From Pocillopora verrucosa (taxonomy: Eukaryota > Cnidaria > Anthozoa > Scleractinia > Pocilloporidae), in assembly GCF_036669915.1 (NCBI RefSeq), contig NC_089315.1:25125436-25189435 (forward strand): a stretch of DNA of 64,000 bases, given 5' to 3'. The stretch's first letter is position 1. Each line of letters begins with the position of its first letter. Both the position numbers and the translations under genes were made by a program. Positions 47,444-60,300 of this stretch are shown here, in pieces. Below the pieces are notes generated by a model that ran no database searches, was not told where the DNA came from, and was given only the letters and a program-made list of their open reading frames with translations.

Positions 47444-48271
47444 ATGCAAACAAGAGAACAGCTATTGTGCGTGGTAGGTAATTTATTCAACAAAAAGCGA
47501 GCTGTGATTGGTGCATGATTTCCTTATCAAGTGGGAACGTCACACACCCACACACCCATATAAAAGTGGTGCAAATAGGCTTCCCATAGAATTGAAGCAC
47601 GTTTAAGCGGGGGAAAGAGAGTGTGGCGTGTTTAGACCAATGAGACTCGCTTTTACAATGCGTACAAGAGAAATGTTACTGTGTGCAGCGGGAATTATAT
47701 TCAATGACCTTTGCAAGCGCATGTTTTCATTTGGTCTCTTATTTTTCATGGAAGTAATGGAACTTTCAGCTGCGGACACTGGACTTATAATACTCATTGG
47801 ACAAATTGTCGACGCTTTGACTTCAGTAATCTCTGGTTACCTCGGTGATATGGTTAAAGTACCCATTCTTTCACAGAAAATTGGAATGCGAAAATCTTGG
47901 CATCTTATGGCAACGGTATTTATGGGAATCGTAGTTCCTTTCTGCGTCAACCGTTGCATTCTCTGTAGTGGAAGTCATCAAACTTGGCTTCCGATCGTCT
48001 ATTACGGTTTCTTGTACTCACTGTATAACATGTGTTTTAGCGTGGTGGAGATAAATCACCTGGCTTTCATCACAACTTCAGCTGTGTCGGTTGAAGAACT
48101 AACAGATCTCAGCGCCATCAGGTTTGCTATATTTATAGTATTATATTGAATTAACTGTTCACCCATTTTGTTTGGCTCTTACCAAAGATCTACTGGAGGA
48201 TAGACGTGTAGTGTACGTCGTCATCCACACAATATAATCCGTCGAGAATGTACAGCTCTTAGTGCCATGAA
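47444..48271 (+). pseudogene. Second-exon-1 relic of gene D, split by an inserted promoter and exon
   Basis: The 5' stump at 47,444-47,491 (MQTREQLLCVVGNLFN) matches the relics in C and E. It breaks off at ttattcaac and resumes only at about 48,236-48,271 (aatccgtcgagaatg…gccatgaa). The 744 bases between hold a C-type promoter and the complete exon 1b of gene D. Confidence 0.75.
47559..47565 (+). promoter_or_regulatory. TATA-like box before exon 1b of gene D
   Basis: tataaaa in cacacccatataaaagtggt, 99 bases 5' of the ATG at 47,658. Same spacing as in the other copies. Confidence 0.6.
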
Positions 48272-51200
48272 GTTTGCTTCAGGAGACTTTTTTAAGACAC
48301 ATAGTTCATACGGCAATCGTATTTATTTTAAATATACTTGTATAAATTACTTGTATAACGTTTATATAACCCAACTCAAGCACGGACACTCTGAGGCCGT
48401 TTTTTACTAACTTATCTTGTAGGAATGATAAACGCGATATCTAAAAGCAGTTTTTCTTATTCTTCTCTTTTTCATGTTCAAAAGGACAATGTTCAGCTTC
48501 CTAAGTGGTATTTACATATACGTGATCGCCTGGAGCCTTTTCGGACAAGACAATACCGATACTCTGGGACCTGAGAGCCTTCCAGATTTTGTGGTAAATA
48601 AATGCGTTAATAGTTCTATGCTACAATATGCTTTGACAATCAGGCGGAGGCTTAATACAATGAAATAATAATTAACGCAATTAAAAAACGGGTTGGAGAA
48701 ATTTGGTTTTCTCTCCCTGCGCTGCCTGGCAGCCTTTCAGCCTCTTTCCACACATCTCTGCTGGCATTAAAAATATTTTTTTGTCCCGAACCTTGCAACT
48801 TTCAAGATCTGACTGTCAATTCTCTCTTAGAGCTGCTTTACATTTCCTTATAAATTAATTTTCAGAATTAAGCGTTGAATCAAGATAAAAACTTCTATCT
48901 GATAAGTACGACTATTCTCATCAACTGTTGGCCGGAGAATGGATGTTTACTACAAGGAGAGGTTACAAGTTAATCATTTCTGGGAGTTAAAGGGTTAAGA
49001 TGCTAGTTGATTAATTCTTTTCTAAACAGTACCTCTCGTGGATTGCGACTGGAACAGGACTCTTCTTTGCAGCCATCTTCCACATTGGTACAAAGGAACC
49101 TCAAAAATGTCAGAGTAAAGAAAGGGTCACAACGGATCTTACGGTGAGACAGAAAGCAAAAAAGATATTTCCTTTTCAAATAATGGTCATACAAAAGCTT
49201 ATTTTTGCGTTCGGAAAGCAGACAACACCATGGAGCTAATAGCGGCGCGCTTGTGCGATTGTTTCTTCGTTCTTCATTTGATTTATCTACAAGAGGTGTA
49301 TTAATCTGAACAGGTCTTGAAGTTACATTGCGTGACCAGAGGGATAGAGGTATGGTCTACACATTATCTATAGCAACCCATAATCCACTCTGGCCACTTT
49401 CCCGTCATTTTGCAGAAAGCTCCTGGAAAATTCATTGAAGAGTTTGGACCCGAAAATGCAAGTAAGTCTATGGATATGTACTGTGGTGCATCATTTTAAA
49501 AACCGTCGTTGTTTCTATTAAAATTGCAGATGTAACTTCCTCTCCCACATCAAACAAAGATGAAAACGCCGCTCGTCCTCATCTTAAGGGGAATAGGTCT
49601 TATTTTTGCATGGAGCTTCTTGATATCTAGTGTATTGTTGCCTCGGTATTTTTGAGAATCTATTAACCATGACTGTGTGCAGGCATTCCACAAGTTTGAT
49701 ACAGGTGGTCCAATCTAGAAATATTTAGACAACGTCCTCTTTAAAGCAAAATATCTAGTTCAGAAGTGCATGTCAACTGGAGATTAAGATTAGTGGTCAC
49801 GGTAAGGATATCCAACCCTCAAGCTCTCTTCAGTTATTTCTAGACTGCATTCCGCCAAGAGGCTAAATGTCGACTACGTTAGTAGCTTGAGTTTTACTTC
49901 GAAGAACCAGCCAAGTAGATGGCTAGGATGGGGCAAAGAATTTCATCCGTCAACCTAGCCTTCTAAGGATCGTCTTTTTGGACAACGTTACTATACCTTT
50001 TTTTTCCAGCGCAGCGCAAAACCTTCAGCTTAGCTTGGGTTACTCAGATTTTTCACTTACAAGTTCCAACGGGAAAAGAAGTAGAACAAAAACTAAACAA
50101 GAAGAAGTCCAGATATCCATTGTTATAAAAGTATTATTGAGATCATTTTGAGGGAATAAATGTTAATAGTTGATCCGACAAAGAGTTAAGACATGTTCCT
50201 GAAGGTGACATGATTTAATTCTATCGTTGAGCCCTGAGACAGAAAAAACAGACGTTCGTTAATTGCTTGTTTTTTTTTTTTTTTTGCTCAAGATTCTAGA
50301 CGGACCAGTCTTGCTTTTAAGTTTACTAACATGGTTATGGCTTCAACTGAATATGAAGAACATCAAAATGAGATGGACGGATGTGGAGAAACCAAAAGCC
50401 ATGAAGTGCGTGTCAGAAAACGAAGTCTTCTGCAGAAGTTTGCTGTTGCTATGTTTGCCGACGGGAAAACCGATCTAGAAGTACAGCATTTTGATAGTGA
50501 ACGCAAGAAGAGTCTACGAACGCTTGATTTTGACGACATCCTGTTCAGACTACAACACGAAGAGCACGAACAACCAAAATGTTTTGGTGCCATGGAAAAC
50601 CAAGTTACAATGGACGGTATAGACGATGATCAGGCAACTGATGAAGAGTCGTGGAACGCCAGGCAAGAAGAGATCAAAAACACTACTGATAAAGATATGT
50701 GGAAAATGACCAACAGCGCGGCCCCCAAGACATCTTTTTGTACCGTATTTAAGCAAAGAAAACATGGAATGGTCCTTTTTCCGGATGATTGTAAATTTGG
50801 TCTCTCTAACTCTGGATTTGAAGATGATGGAGGTGATGATCATAGGAAGGAAAGCATTTGCGGTACATCAGTTAGGAAGGAAAGAAACTCTGCGACTTTC
50901 GATCCTTCTGGGTTTCTGGAAATGCCGTCAATGAACGGAACAGAACGACAGAGGTTTAATCTCGATCACACGTCTAACAACAAAACGAGTCTGGATGAAA
51001 GTACGCAAGATTTTCCAAAACAGCACGTCAGAAAAATCGAAAGAATAGAAGGTTGCGATGACACAAATAATTCGTTAACTTCAGCGGATAACCCTGATCT
51101 TCATGGTCTCCCTGTTCAATCGACAAGTTCTATATCTGAGGGAAGACGTCCAAAAGGAATCAAACACTGGCTAAAAGATCCAAACGTGTACATGGTAAAC

Positions 51201-53579
51201 CCTCGTGTTTCCAACTATCCTTGTTTGTTGATTTAGTTGACTCCCTGTGATGTTTTTCTCGTGTTTTAATTTTCAGGTAGCTATTATCTTTACATGTACA
51301 CGCCTTGCGCAGGACTCTGTATACAGCTATTTACCGCTATTCCTCACAGAGAGATTATCATTCCCCAAGGTATAGTTCAATCTGAAGTGCTCAGTTGTTT
51401 TCAAACTCTTTCATAATTATAATAATCTCATCCTACTTTTGTCCTGAATCAGGCAGCTACCGCTTATTTTCCACTCGTCCTCTTAACCAGTGGCTCTCTA
51501 GCGAGTTCAACGTGTAAGAAACTGAAAAGGAAAATTGGAAGTAAGGTAAGACCTAGATTAACAGCTTTTTCTAGCTGGTCACTCCACCTTTGTGATAGTG
51601 GAAATGCATTGATTGCGCCAAACGTCGGCTTATCTACTCGTTGATAATGATTGGCTGAGAGGGGCAATAAATCAACGATCATCTCAATGGCTTTATTTAA
51701 CTTAATGGACAAATGAACCATCTTTTCTCAAGTAAAGGTAGTCAGAAGTTCGATTCCTCAAACGATTCTCAGACCTTTTCTTTGTTTCTTGCTTGTTACA
51801 GAATCAAGAACAACTTTATTTGTTAAATTAGTCTTAGTAACTTTCATTCTTTCATTGATATGTACATCATAGTGGAGCTACCTTCTGGCGAGCTTATTAG
51901 TGATGGGTGGCGCTGTTTGGAGCTATTTTCAAACCTTCTCCACCAGACAATCAACTTATGCACCAGTGGTTATGATAGGAAGTGGTCTGTCGATTATGTA
52001 CGTCATGGCACTGGTCTTCATCACCGAGCTGATAGGGGAAAATAAGGTTAGTGTTTCGAAACAAGTTTAAATGGTTTCGAAGAAAGACTTAGTCGCAAAC
52101 TCTGATCAGTTCAGTTACAGTGCATTTCCAACCAGCCATTTTTGAAATTGAAATGACGTGGAATTTCTTTTGAATGTTGCAAAACAAAATCCAAACTCAT
52201 CCCAATTCTTTGTCAGAACGAAATAAAACTCTTACAAGGAGCTAATGGGAATTTAAAGTAAATACAGTTCGATCACCTGAAGTTTGGGAAACTGCGAGTT
52301 ACATCTGATCGGTTGAGAGATTGTTGCGAGTTTTCAAGGTCAGTCACAGAGGGTACTGAAAAAGAACCGTTTCAGTCGCGGACTAGTTCCGAAACTGGAT
52401 TAACACCATGATTAGTGTGCAAATTTTCCAGAGTGCTCTCTATAAATTTACCGCAAAACTAACAAGGAGAACTTTTCTGAAAATCAAGACCTTCATTTTG
52501 ATTGACGATCATTTACCATTTTCTCTCTTGACGTAAATGTTTGATTCAGCAGTGACACTGGGAGGAGAAATTAAAGACCTGTTGGTCTTAGGCCTGGGGG
52601 TAAAGAGTTAAAAATTACGTAAATGTTAGTACCAATGTTGGTTTCCCATCTGAGATCAATGAGTTAATACGGTGATTTCCTGGCAGGAAACCAGTGGATC
52701 AGTGTTTTCCATTATCACTGTAATTGCCAGAATCTCAAGCGGTGTACTTATCATTGGTATACAGGAATTTTATCCGGAAGAAAGGTTGGTCTATCAAATC
52801 TTTATTGTAATGTACCTTGGAAGGAACAAGAAACATGCTATATAAAACGTTTAGATGACCAGCCGATTTGTTAAAACTCGAAAAGTACATTCTACAGGCT
52901 TGTCTTTACGAGCCTGACCAGGCCATCCTTGACAATTTGAAATTTTAACAACAGTTTTAAAATTATGCACGATTTAATAAACTCCTCAATTCCTCTATTC
53001 AATTTAGAACCAGCTCAAATGGGGCAGTTAGTAACTACGTACGGCATGTGTTTGTAATGGCACCTGGAGTATTAACTCTGGTGGGATTCTTGCTGGTTTT
53101 GTTTTTCCAACCATCTAACTTTATCTGCAAAAGTAAAGGTAAGTACATTGTCAAGCTGTTAGACTTCTATAACTTGGGTAACGTATGGAGAATAACTGCA
53201 AATACTCTAAATTACCCTCTGACGCAATGGTATCAAGCGTTCCTTTGTTTAAATTAGTAATGTTATTAAATGAAAAAAAGCCTGTGTTAATGCATTTACC
53301 TCATGATGGTTGTGCGTCTATGTAGTACTGCCGGTTTTATACTTAGAGTTTCAGGTTTGTTAGTCAGTACTACGTGCGGTTGTCTTTGTTGTCAAGGAAA
53401 ACTTCCTCTGTCAATTTATTCCTCTAGCTTTAGAAGATGTTGAGGCTCTACACGGCCAAACGTCGTTTGATGTTCCACGTCCATCGGGAGTCAAAGCAAC
53501 GTCAAACCACAGCTTGGATGATAGTCACAAAACCTCCATCGTGGTGGGGGATTCTTGTTCTGAGGACTCAAAACTTTGA
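47658..53579 (+). CDS. MFSD12-like: MFSD12-like transporter, gene D (791 aa, 11 exons)
   Basis: Exons: 47,658-48,121 (1b); 48,485-48,593; 49,030-49,143; 49,416-49,461; 50,293-51,194; 51,277-51,369; 51,453-51,545; 51,873-52,046; 52,687-52,784; 53,008-53,138; 53,428-53,579. All joints are GT-AG and in frame. The architecture is that of gene C: TM1-6, a charged insert of about 315 residues, TM7-12, tail SEDSKL. Differences: the conserved [KR]xVxF site of the insert reads RNSATF, so its valine is lost, and exon 11 is three codons shorter. Exon 1b looks mosaic, with its 5' half and promoter resembling gene C and its 3' half identical in protein to exon 1a. I chose exon 1b because it is complete and nearest to exon 2. 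Confidence 0.85.
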
Positions 53580-54186
53580 ATTCTTTGAAAATTGCATTAT
53601 GTGTAGAGGCTCCGCCGACCTACTAAAAGGTCATGGCACAGACACGCCCACGATTTGGGCCTACACGATTTGACTGCTAATTGTTTCATTTTAAACAGTC
53701 AAGTTAAAATTAAAGAGATAGTATAGTTCGTTTTCTATCTGTTCTTGTTTAGATTTTAGGAAAAACCCTTTCACATGAAAAGTGTTGTGATCGTAGAATT
53801 ACGTAAAATAAAAGCAGACAAGTCGTAAGGACCTCTCACACCAAGATGAACAAAAGTCTACTTTCCTAAATTTTAGATTAATAGTTATCGTGTATGTTTA
53901 ATATTAAAAAGAATAGCATAGTATTTTAATTGAAAATGAGTCTATCGATGTTTAAAATTGTTTAGATCTTGTTTTCTATTGATAGCTCAAAGTTTTCCTC
54001 GAACTTCGCGCTCAGAAAACTGTTCACATCTCGTATTTAAGAATGTAAACCGTTTAGATCAATGGCGGACAATCCAAGCAGAAGTTCATAGATTATAGTT
54101 ACATGTATTATGACATTTTTGGTTTTTAATAACTGGTATGATCATGTTCACAGTCCTAATTATGCCTGAAACTAATTTTCAACCAT

Positions 54187-54256
54187 GAGAAAATGAGGCG
54201 AGGCGAGGAGGACAGGGAGGGTAGGAAGGGTTAAAAGGAAGGGAAGGGGGGGAGGC
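54187..54256 (+). other. Homopurine, G-rich tract 3' of gene D
   Basis: Shorter homologue of the tract at 42,433, again rich in GGG runs (gacagggagggtaggaag, gaagggaagggggggagg), about 610 bases after the stop of gene D. Confidence 0.75.
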
Positions 54257-55943
54257 TCCTTCTTCAGGCTTCGAAATAAGGTTGTTTAGAGTCAATATCT
54301 ACACCAGCATGTTCCTTACCTAAAAAATGTAACAAGAAGTAGATGAGATGTAAACTGACGAATCTTTATTTAAGATTTCAGTGAAAAATAAAAGTTAGCC
54401 GTCGAAATACTAAGTCTATTGCAGACTTAAATGTAAAAAAAATTTAACAGTTCACACCCTCTGATCGTACCCAGCTGGTTCCTTTCCCCTCATTTGTGGT
54501 TAAAGTGTTTTGAAATTCAATTTCTTACGTTAGGGTAAGAAGTTTCTTTGGTTATTATTTTAGTAAAAACATCAGACTTCGAACGAAGACAGGTTGCTAG
54601 TAGTGGTGTTTGTTATTATCCAGCTGGTGTTCACCACGAGGGTCACGCTCAATTAGCTACTTTACACGTGAAATTGCGTGACAACACGTGTTCAGTAAAC
54701 AAAGTCACCATCCAACAATGCTGACATCGACCATTGACACATTTGATACCTAAATCGTGTGCTTATCGTCAAATGACACTCCAGCCCATGTAACTTAATC
54801 TACCTCCACATGTTTTGATGATAAACAGGAAAACTATACTCAGTGATGTTTAAAAGGACGACTGTCTATAAGGAAGGCTGGATGGCAGCTGGAGAGACCT
54901 TCCTTACAATTGAGTTACAATTAAGGGTAGTGCGTTCCTTACAACACTGAAAAAAAAGACATTGCGATTCTTCATTTGGACGTCCTCAGTTTTCAACAGG
55001 ATAGGGCAATCTTAGATAAGTGTTTCCATTCGCTCTGACGGAGGGCAGACACTCGAAACGTCAGCTTTGAAACTCTCTAACGTGGCCAATCTACATTATC
55101 AACTCAGTTATAAATAAATTATCTTAACGTATGTGCTTGTTTGTTTGTTCCAGGTGATCGAACCTGACAGAGCTTCAAGCTAGCTAGTTTGAGCATGCGT
55201 AGTAAGAGTACGGCCAAGGACGAATGAGGGAATCAGGGTTCCTTTCTCTTAATGTACGTGGACATTAAAAGCAACGCAAAAATTTTCCAACTTGTTGACC
55301 TTGCTAGCTATGAGCCAAAGGAGTGTCTGGTTGTTCCCATTCACTATACCTGACTGGGTTTCGGAGAGCCTAATTGACTTGATTGAGTAAATCTGTCAGA
55401 CTTAATATGTTCATGAATGCGTTTACACAGGACAGGATACGTGACCCAAGGAAAGAAAATCTGACAAAACTTAGAGTGAACTTACAGCTCAATTACTGAA
55501 AACAAACATATACTTTTCGACATTTCTTATTTGTTACAACACTGGTACATCGCATAGATAGCTTGGAAAGTTGTCTTGCCTTAGCTATTTTTCGAGTGCA
55601 GGCCACTGAAAAGACACTTTCCAATCGAGCTTTCGTTTTTACCGTCAATTTACATAGCGCTCTTGTTTCTAAAGAAATTTCTAGAAAGATTTTGCTTAGA
55701 GACCTCGAACCTCGAAGAGTCTCTTTTAGTTTGGCCATTACTGAAATTAAAAATTGAAGGCTACGATGCAAATTTATTGAATTTTTGAGGACTCGAAATA
55801 TGAATTCAATTTCATGTTCACTTTGCACAGAAAAATGCCCTCTTGGCTCGAGTTCACCTTTACAATTTTTTTCTACTACTTTAAACTTTTTTAAATCTAC
55901 CATATTCTGATGTACCCAATTCCCTACTCTCGATTCAAATTAG

Positions 55944-56500
55944 CTCAAACGAGGTTGTTGGCAACAACGTGCAAAATGTGTCAGCAATGGCGTCTGAAGT
56001 ATTCTGTTTTGTGGTATTCCTACTAGTTTTGCTTCTCCAACCGTCAAAAGTTTGCTTCCAAACGAAAGGTAACAACGTTGATTTATATCTAAATTTACAT
56101 GCCTGTGTAGCATAATGGTAATTACGCAGAATGACTGTGTATACACAGACTCCTCTCCAAGCGAATGGTCACAAAAATTTATTCTTTTAAACCAAGATAC
56201 CGTATACCCACGCAAAGACTTTCTCTGCTTTTCGTTCTATTTCCTATGCTTTTGAAAGTAGGTTTGGAGTGTTATTTCATATATTGTTGTATGCCTTCCA
56301 ATGTATAACCTTTACGAGTGCCATTGCTCCTGTGGAGACACAGAGGATGTTGAGCCTCAAGCAGATCAATTATTGTTTGATGTTCCACTTCCTCAGCTTC
56401 TCTCCGACACAAAGCAACGCAAAAGGTGTGATTAGGTGCAAACCAAAACTCTTCCGTCGCTGCGGTACATTCGTTTTCTGATGACAAAAAACTATTCTAA
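55944..56500 (+). pseudogene. Relic exons 10 and 11 of a transporter gene (unit 3)
   Basis: Exon 10 relic is at 55,944-56,068, still fully open (SNEVVGNNVQ…, LLVLLLQPSKVCFQTK) with both splice sites. Exon 11 relic is at about 56,336-56,500 (TEDVEPQADQLLFDV, early stop after KRCD). No earlier exons remain. Confidence 0.76.
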
Positions 56501-57219
56501 TAATTTATTTTCAGATATATGATATGCGTGGGTTTTGTGGCATAAACCATACACAAGGTTATGGTACAGTTACGTTGATGGTTACGGGATGTTTTAGTTC
56601 TGAGACGGCAGTATTTTTACTGATGGAGACCTCAGACAATGGTTGCTCGAATAGAACTACCTTGTCTAAAAATTTTCTTTCAAGAAAGAACTAGTGCAAT
56701 TACTTGCTTGAGAGTAAATTGCCAGCATATGAAAGAAAGTTGAAAGTGAACAGATAGTTTGAAACTGCATTTTACTTCAAATAATTGCTTTTTCAATCCA
56801 CAACTCTAAATTATTCTAATTTGGATCAATGACTCAAAACAAGCCAAAATCAGTCGCGTTTGAGCCTGTAATTATGGTGAACATTTTAGTTTCTGCACTT
56901 TCAATTACGTAGGGTCAGTTCACTGACTATATAAACATATGCATGGTACTTGGATATCCAAGTAACGATGACTCCTTGTTCGAAGGTTGTTATTCAGTTC
57001 ATATTTCTTCTTCCAAAGAGATGGTAAACTCATTTCCAATCTCAATGTTTTAAAAGCACTACTTAATAATCGGCCAAATGTAGGTCATGGGAGGTGGCCT
57101 TGAACATCAATGTTTCTCAATCAACGTCCTTTCAATCATGGAAATTTCAATAATTAGTCTACTTATCATCAATCATCAGTTTTTCTTGGCAGATATACTG
57201 ACCATTCATCACACACCCA

Positions 57220-57226
57220 TATAAAA
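57220..57226 (+). promoter_or_regulatory. TATA-like box of gene E
   Basis: tataaaa in acacacccatataaaagtgg, 102 bases 5' of the ATG at 57,322, followed by a GA-rich stretch as in D. Confidence 0.6.
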
Positions 57227-57321
57227 GTGGAAGAAATCGGCCTCCCATAGAATCGAAGCATTCTTAAGTGAGGGAGAGAGAGAGAGTGTGCGTGTCCAAA
57301 CCAAGGAGACTCGATTTTACA

Positions 57322-60300
57322 ATGCGCACAAGAGAAATGTTACTGTGTGCAGCGGGAAGTATATTCAATGACCTTTGCAAGTGGATGTTTTCATTTGCTA
57401 TTCTGTTTTTCATGGAGGTAGTGGAACTTTCAGCTGCAGACACTGGACTTATAATACTCATTGGACAAATTGTAGACGGGTTGACTTCAGTAATCTCCGG
57501 TTACCTCGGCGATATGGTTAAAGTACCCTTTCTTTCACGGAAAATTGGAATGCGAAAATCTTGGCATCTTGTGGCAACGGTATTTATGGGAATCGTAGTT
57601 CCTCTCTGCGTCAACCGTTGCATTCTCTGTAGTGGAAGTCATCAAACTTGGCTTCCCACCGTCTATTACGGTTTCTTGTACTCACTGTATAACCTGTGTT
57701 TCAGCGTGGTGGAGATAAATCACCTGGCTTTCATCACAACTTCAGCTGTGTCGGCTGAAGAACTAACAGATCTCAGCGCCATCAGGTTTGCTATTTTGAA
57801 AAGTATTATATTAAATTAAAGTAAACTGTTCACCCATTTTGTTTGGCTCTTACCAAATATCTACTGGAGGACAGACGCATAGTTTAGGTCGCCATCCGCA
57901 CAATTTTGCGTTTTTATCACCTAAAACAAACAGATTACCTTTGATGTATAATAAAACGGAAGCACGTCATTATGTGATAATTTTTCTAATCAGATGATGA
58001 CGCAAATTTTTTTTATTTCATAATCAGTCTCTCCTGAAGTTACTTTTCATTGCAACACTAATGGAAGCGTAAATCGGTTGCCTAAAGTAACATTGCTTCT
58101 TGCTTCGTAAAAGTCATAAGAAATAACAATAATTTAATGAAAAACCTTCTACCTATGCGCAAGTCTGCTCAGACCTCCATTTTATTTGCTCACACACATG
58201 TGAAATTAAGTTTCGTACAGATTCATCAGTTTCTATCATACATTCAGCCGTTGATTGACTTTACTGGCCATAATGGACTGCAACTTGTATTCCTGTGTGA
58301 GGCTTCCGGTTTCGTGTCAATTGCTTCAATTCTAGGACCTATGAAGTTTCAAGCGGTCAATTACGCAGGGATTTACTTTTGAGGTTGCATTTAATTAAGC
58401 ACAGCATCAAGTTAACTTGTACATGATTCAAGATAATTATGTTGAATCTTTATCCAACTAATGCAGACAAGAGAACAGCTACTGTGCGCAGTAGGAAATT
58501 TATTCAAAGACGTCTGCCGGCAGCTTAATTTTTCAGTTAAAATTTTTCTTTCAAAGAATCCTGGCGGGCAAAAATCTTGGCACCTTTTGATAACAGTTTT
58601 AATGAGAATTATCATTCCTTTTTTCTTTCACCGCTGTATTTTTTTTAATAGAAATCATAGTGGGTGGCTTCCAATTGTCTAGTACATCTTCTTGATCTCG
58701 GTGTACAACATTTGTTTGAGCACTGTTGAGATAAATTTTCTTTATTACAACTGTAACTGAATCCGTCGAGAATGTACATTAGTGCCATGAAGTTTGCTTC
58801 AAGAGACTTTTTTTAAGACACATAGTTCATACGGTAATCGTATTTAATTTAAACATCTTTGTTTTAATCACTTGTTCTAAGAACAATTTTCCATATTCTT
58901 CTCTTTTTCTTGTTCAAAAGGACAATGTTCAGCTTCCTTAGTGGTATTTACATATACGTGATCGCCTGGGGCCTTTTCGGACAAGACAATAGCGATACTC
59001 TGGGACCCCAGAGCCTTCTAGATTTTGTGGTAAGCAACAGCTTCGTTGATAGTTCTATTCTACGATATCCTTTGACAAACAGGTGGAAGCTCGATACAAT
59101 GAAATTAAAAAAAAAAAAAACGCAATTAAAAACCGGGTTGGAGAAATTTGGTTTTCTCTCCCTACGCTGCCTGTCAGCCTTTTAGCCTCCTTCCACACAT
59201 CTCTGCAGGCATTAAAAATCTCTTTTTTTGTCCTTAACCTTGCAACTTTTTTGTCCTTAACCTTGCAACTTTCAAGAGCTGACTGTCAATTCTCTCCTGA
59301 AGCTGCTTTGCATTTCCTTGTGAATTAATTTTCAGAATTTAGTGTTAGATCAAGATAAAAACTTCTTTCTGATAAGTATGAGTTTTCTCATTAGCTGGAG
59401 AATGTATATTTACTACAGGGAGAGGTTACAAGTTAATCATTTCTGGGAGTTAAAGGGTTAAGATGCTAGTTGATTAATTCTTTTCTAAACAGCACCTCTC
59501 GTGGTTTACTACTGGAACAGGACTCTTCTTTGCAGCCATCTTCCACATTGGTACAAGGGAACCTCAAAAATGTCAGAGTAGAGAAAGCGCCACAACGGAT
59601 CTTACGGTAAGACAGGAAGCAAAAAAGATATTTCCGTTTCAAATAAAGGTCATGCAAAAGCTAATTTTTGTGTTAGGAGGACAGACAACACCATGGAACT
59701 AATAGAGGCGCGCTTGCACGATTGTTTCTTCGTTCTTCATTTGATTTATCTACAAGAGGTCTATTAATCTGAACGGGTCTTGAAGTTACATAGCGTGACC
59801 AGAGGGATAGAGGTATGGTCTACACATTATTTAAAGCAATCCGTAATTTACTCTGGCCACGTTCCCGTTAATTCAGCAGAAAGCTCCTGGAAAATGCATT
59901 GAAGAGTTTGGACCCGAAAATGCAAGTAAGTCTATGGATATGTACTTTGGTGTATTATTTTAAAAGCCGTCGTTGTTTCTATTAAAATTGCATATCTAAC
60001 GTCCTCTCCTACATCAAACTGAACTGCAAAAATGAAAAACGCTACTCGTCTTTATCTCAAGGGAGATAGGTCTTATTTTTGCATGGAGCTCCTTAATATC
60101 TAGGATATTGTTGCCTCGTTATTTTTGAGAATCTATTAGCCATGACTGTGTGCAGGCATGCCACAAGTTTGATACAGGTGGTCCTATCTAAAGACAGCAC
60201 CAATTTTGCTTGAAATGTTTAGACAACGTCCTCTTTAAAGCAAAATATCTAGTTCAGAAGCGCATATCAATTGGAGATTAAGATTAGTGATTAGAAGATT

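Larger units (their letters stand above)
43234..54962 (+). repeat. Tandem segmental duplication unit 2 (gene D)
   Basis: Same order of elements as unit 1, but about 0.5 kb longer, because an extra promoter plus first exon lies in intron 1. Introns are also closely matched to units 1 and 3, apart from insertions and deletions in introns 1 and 4. Confidence 0.8.
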
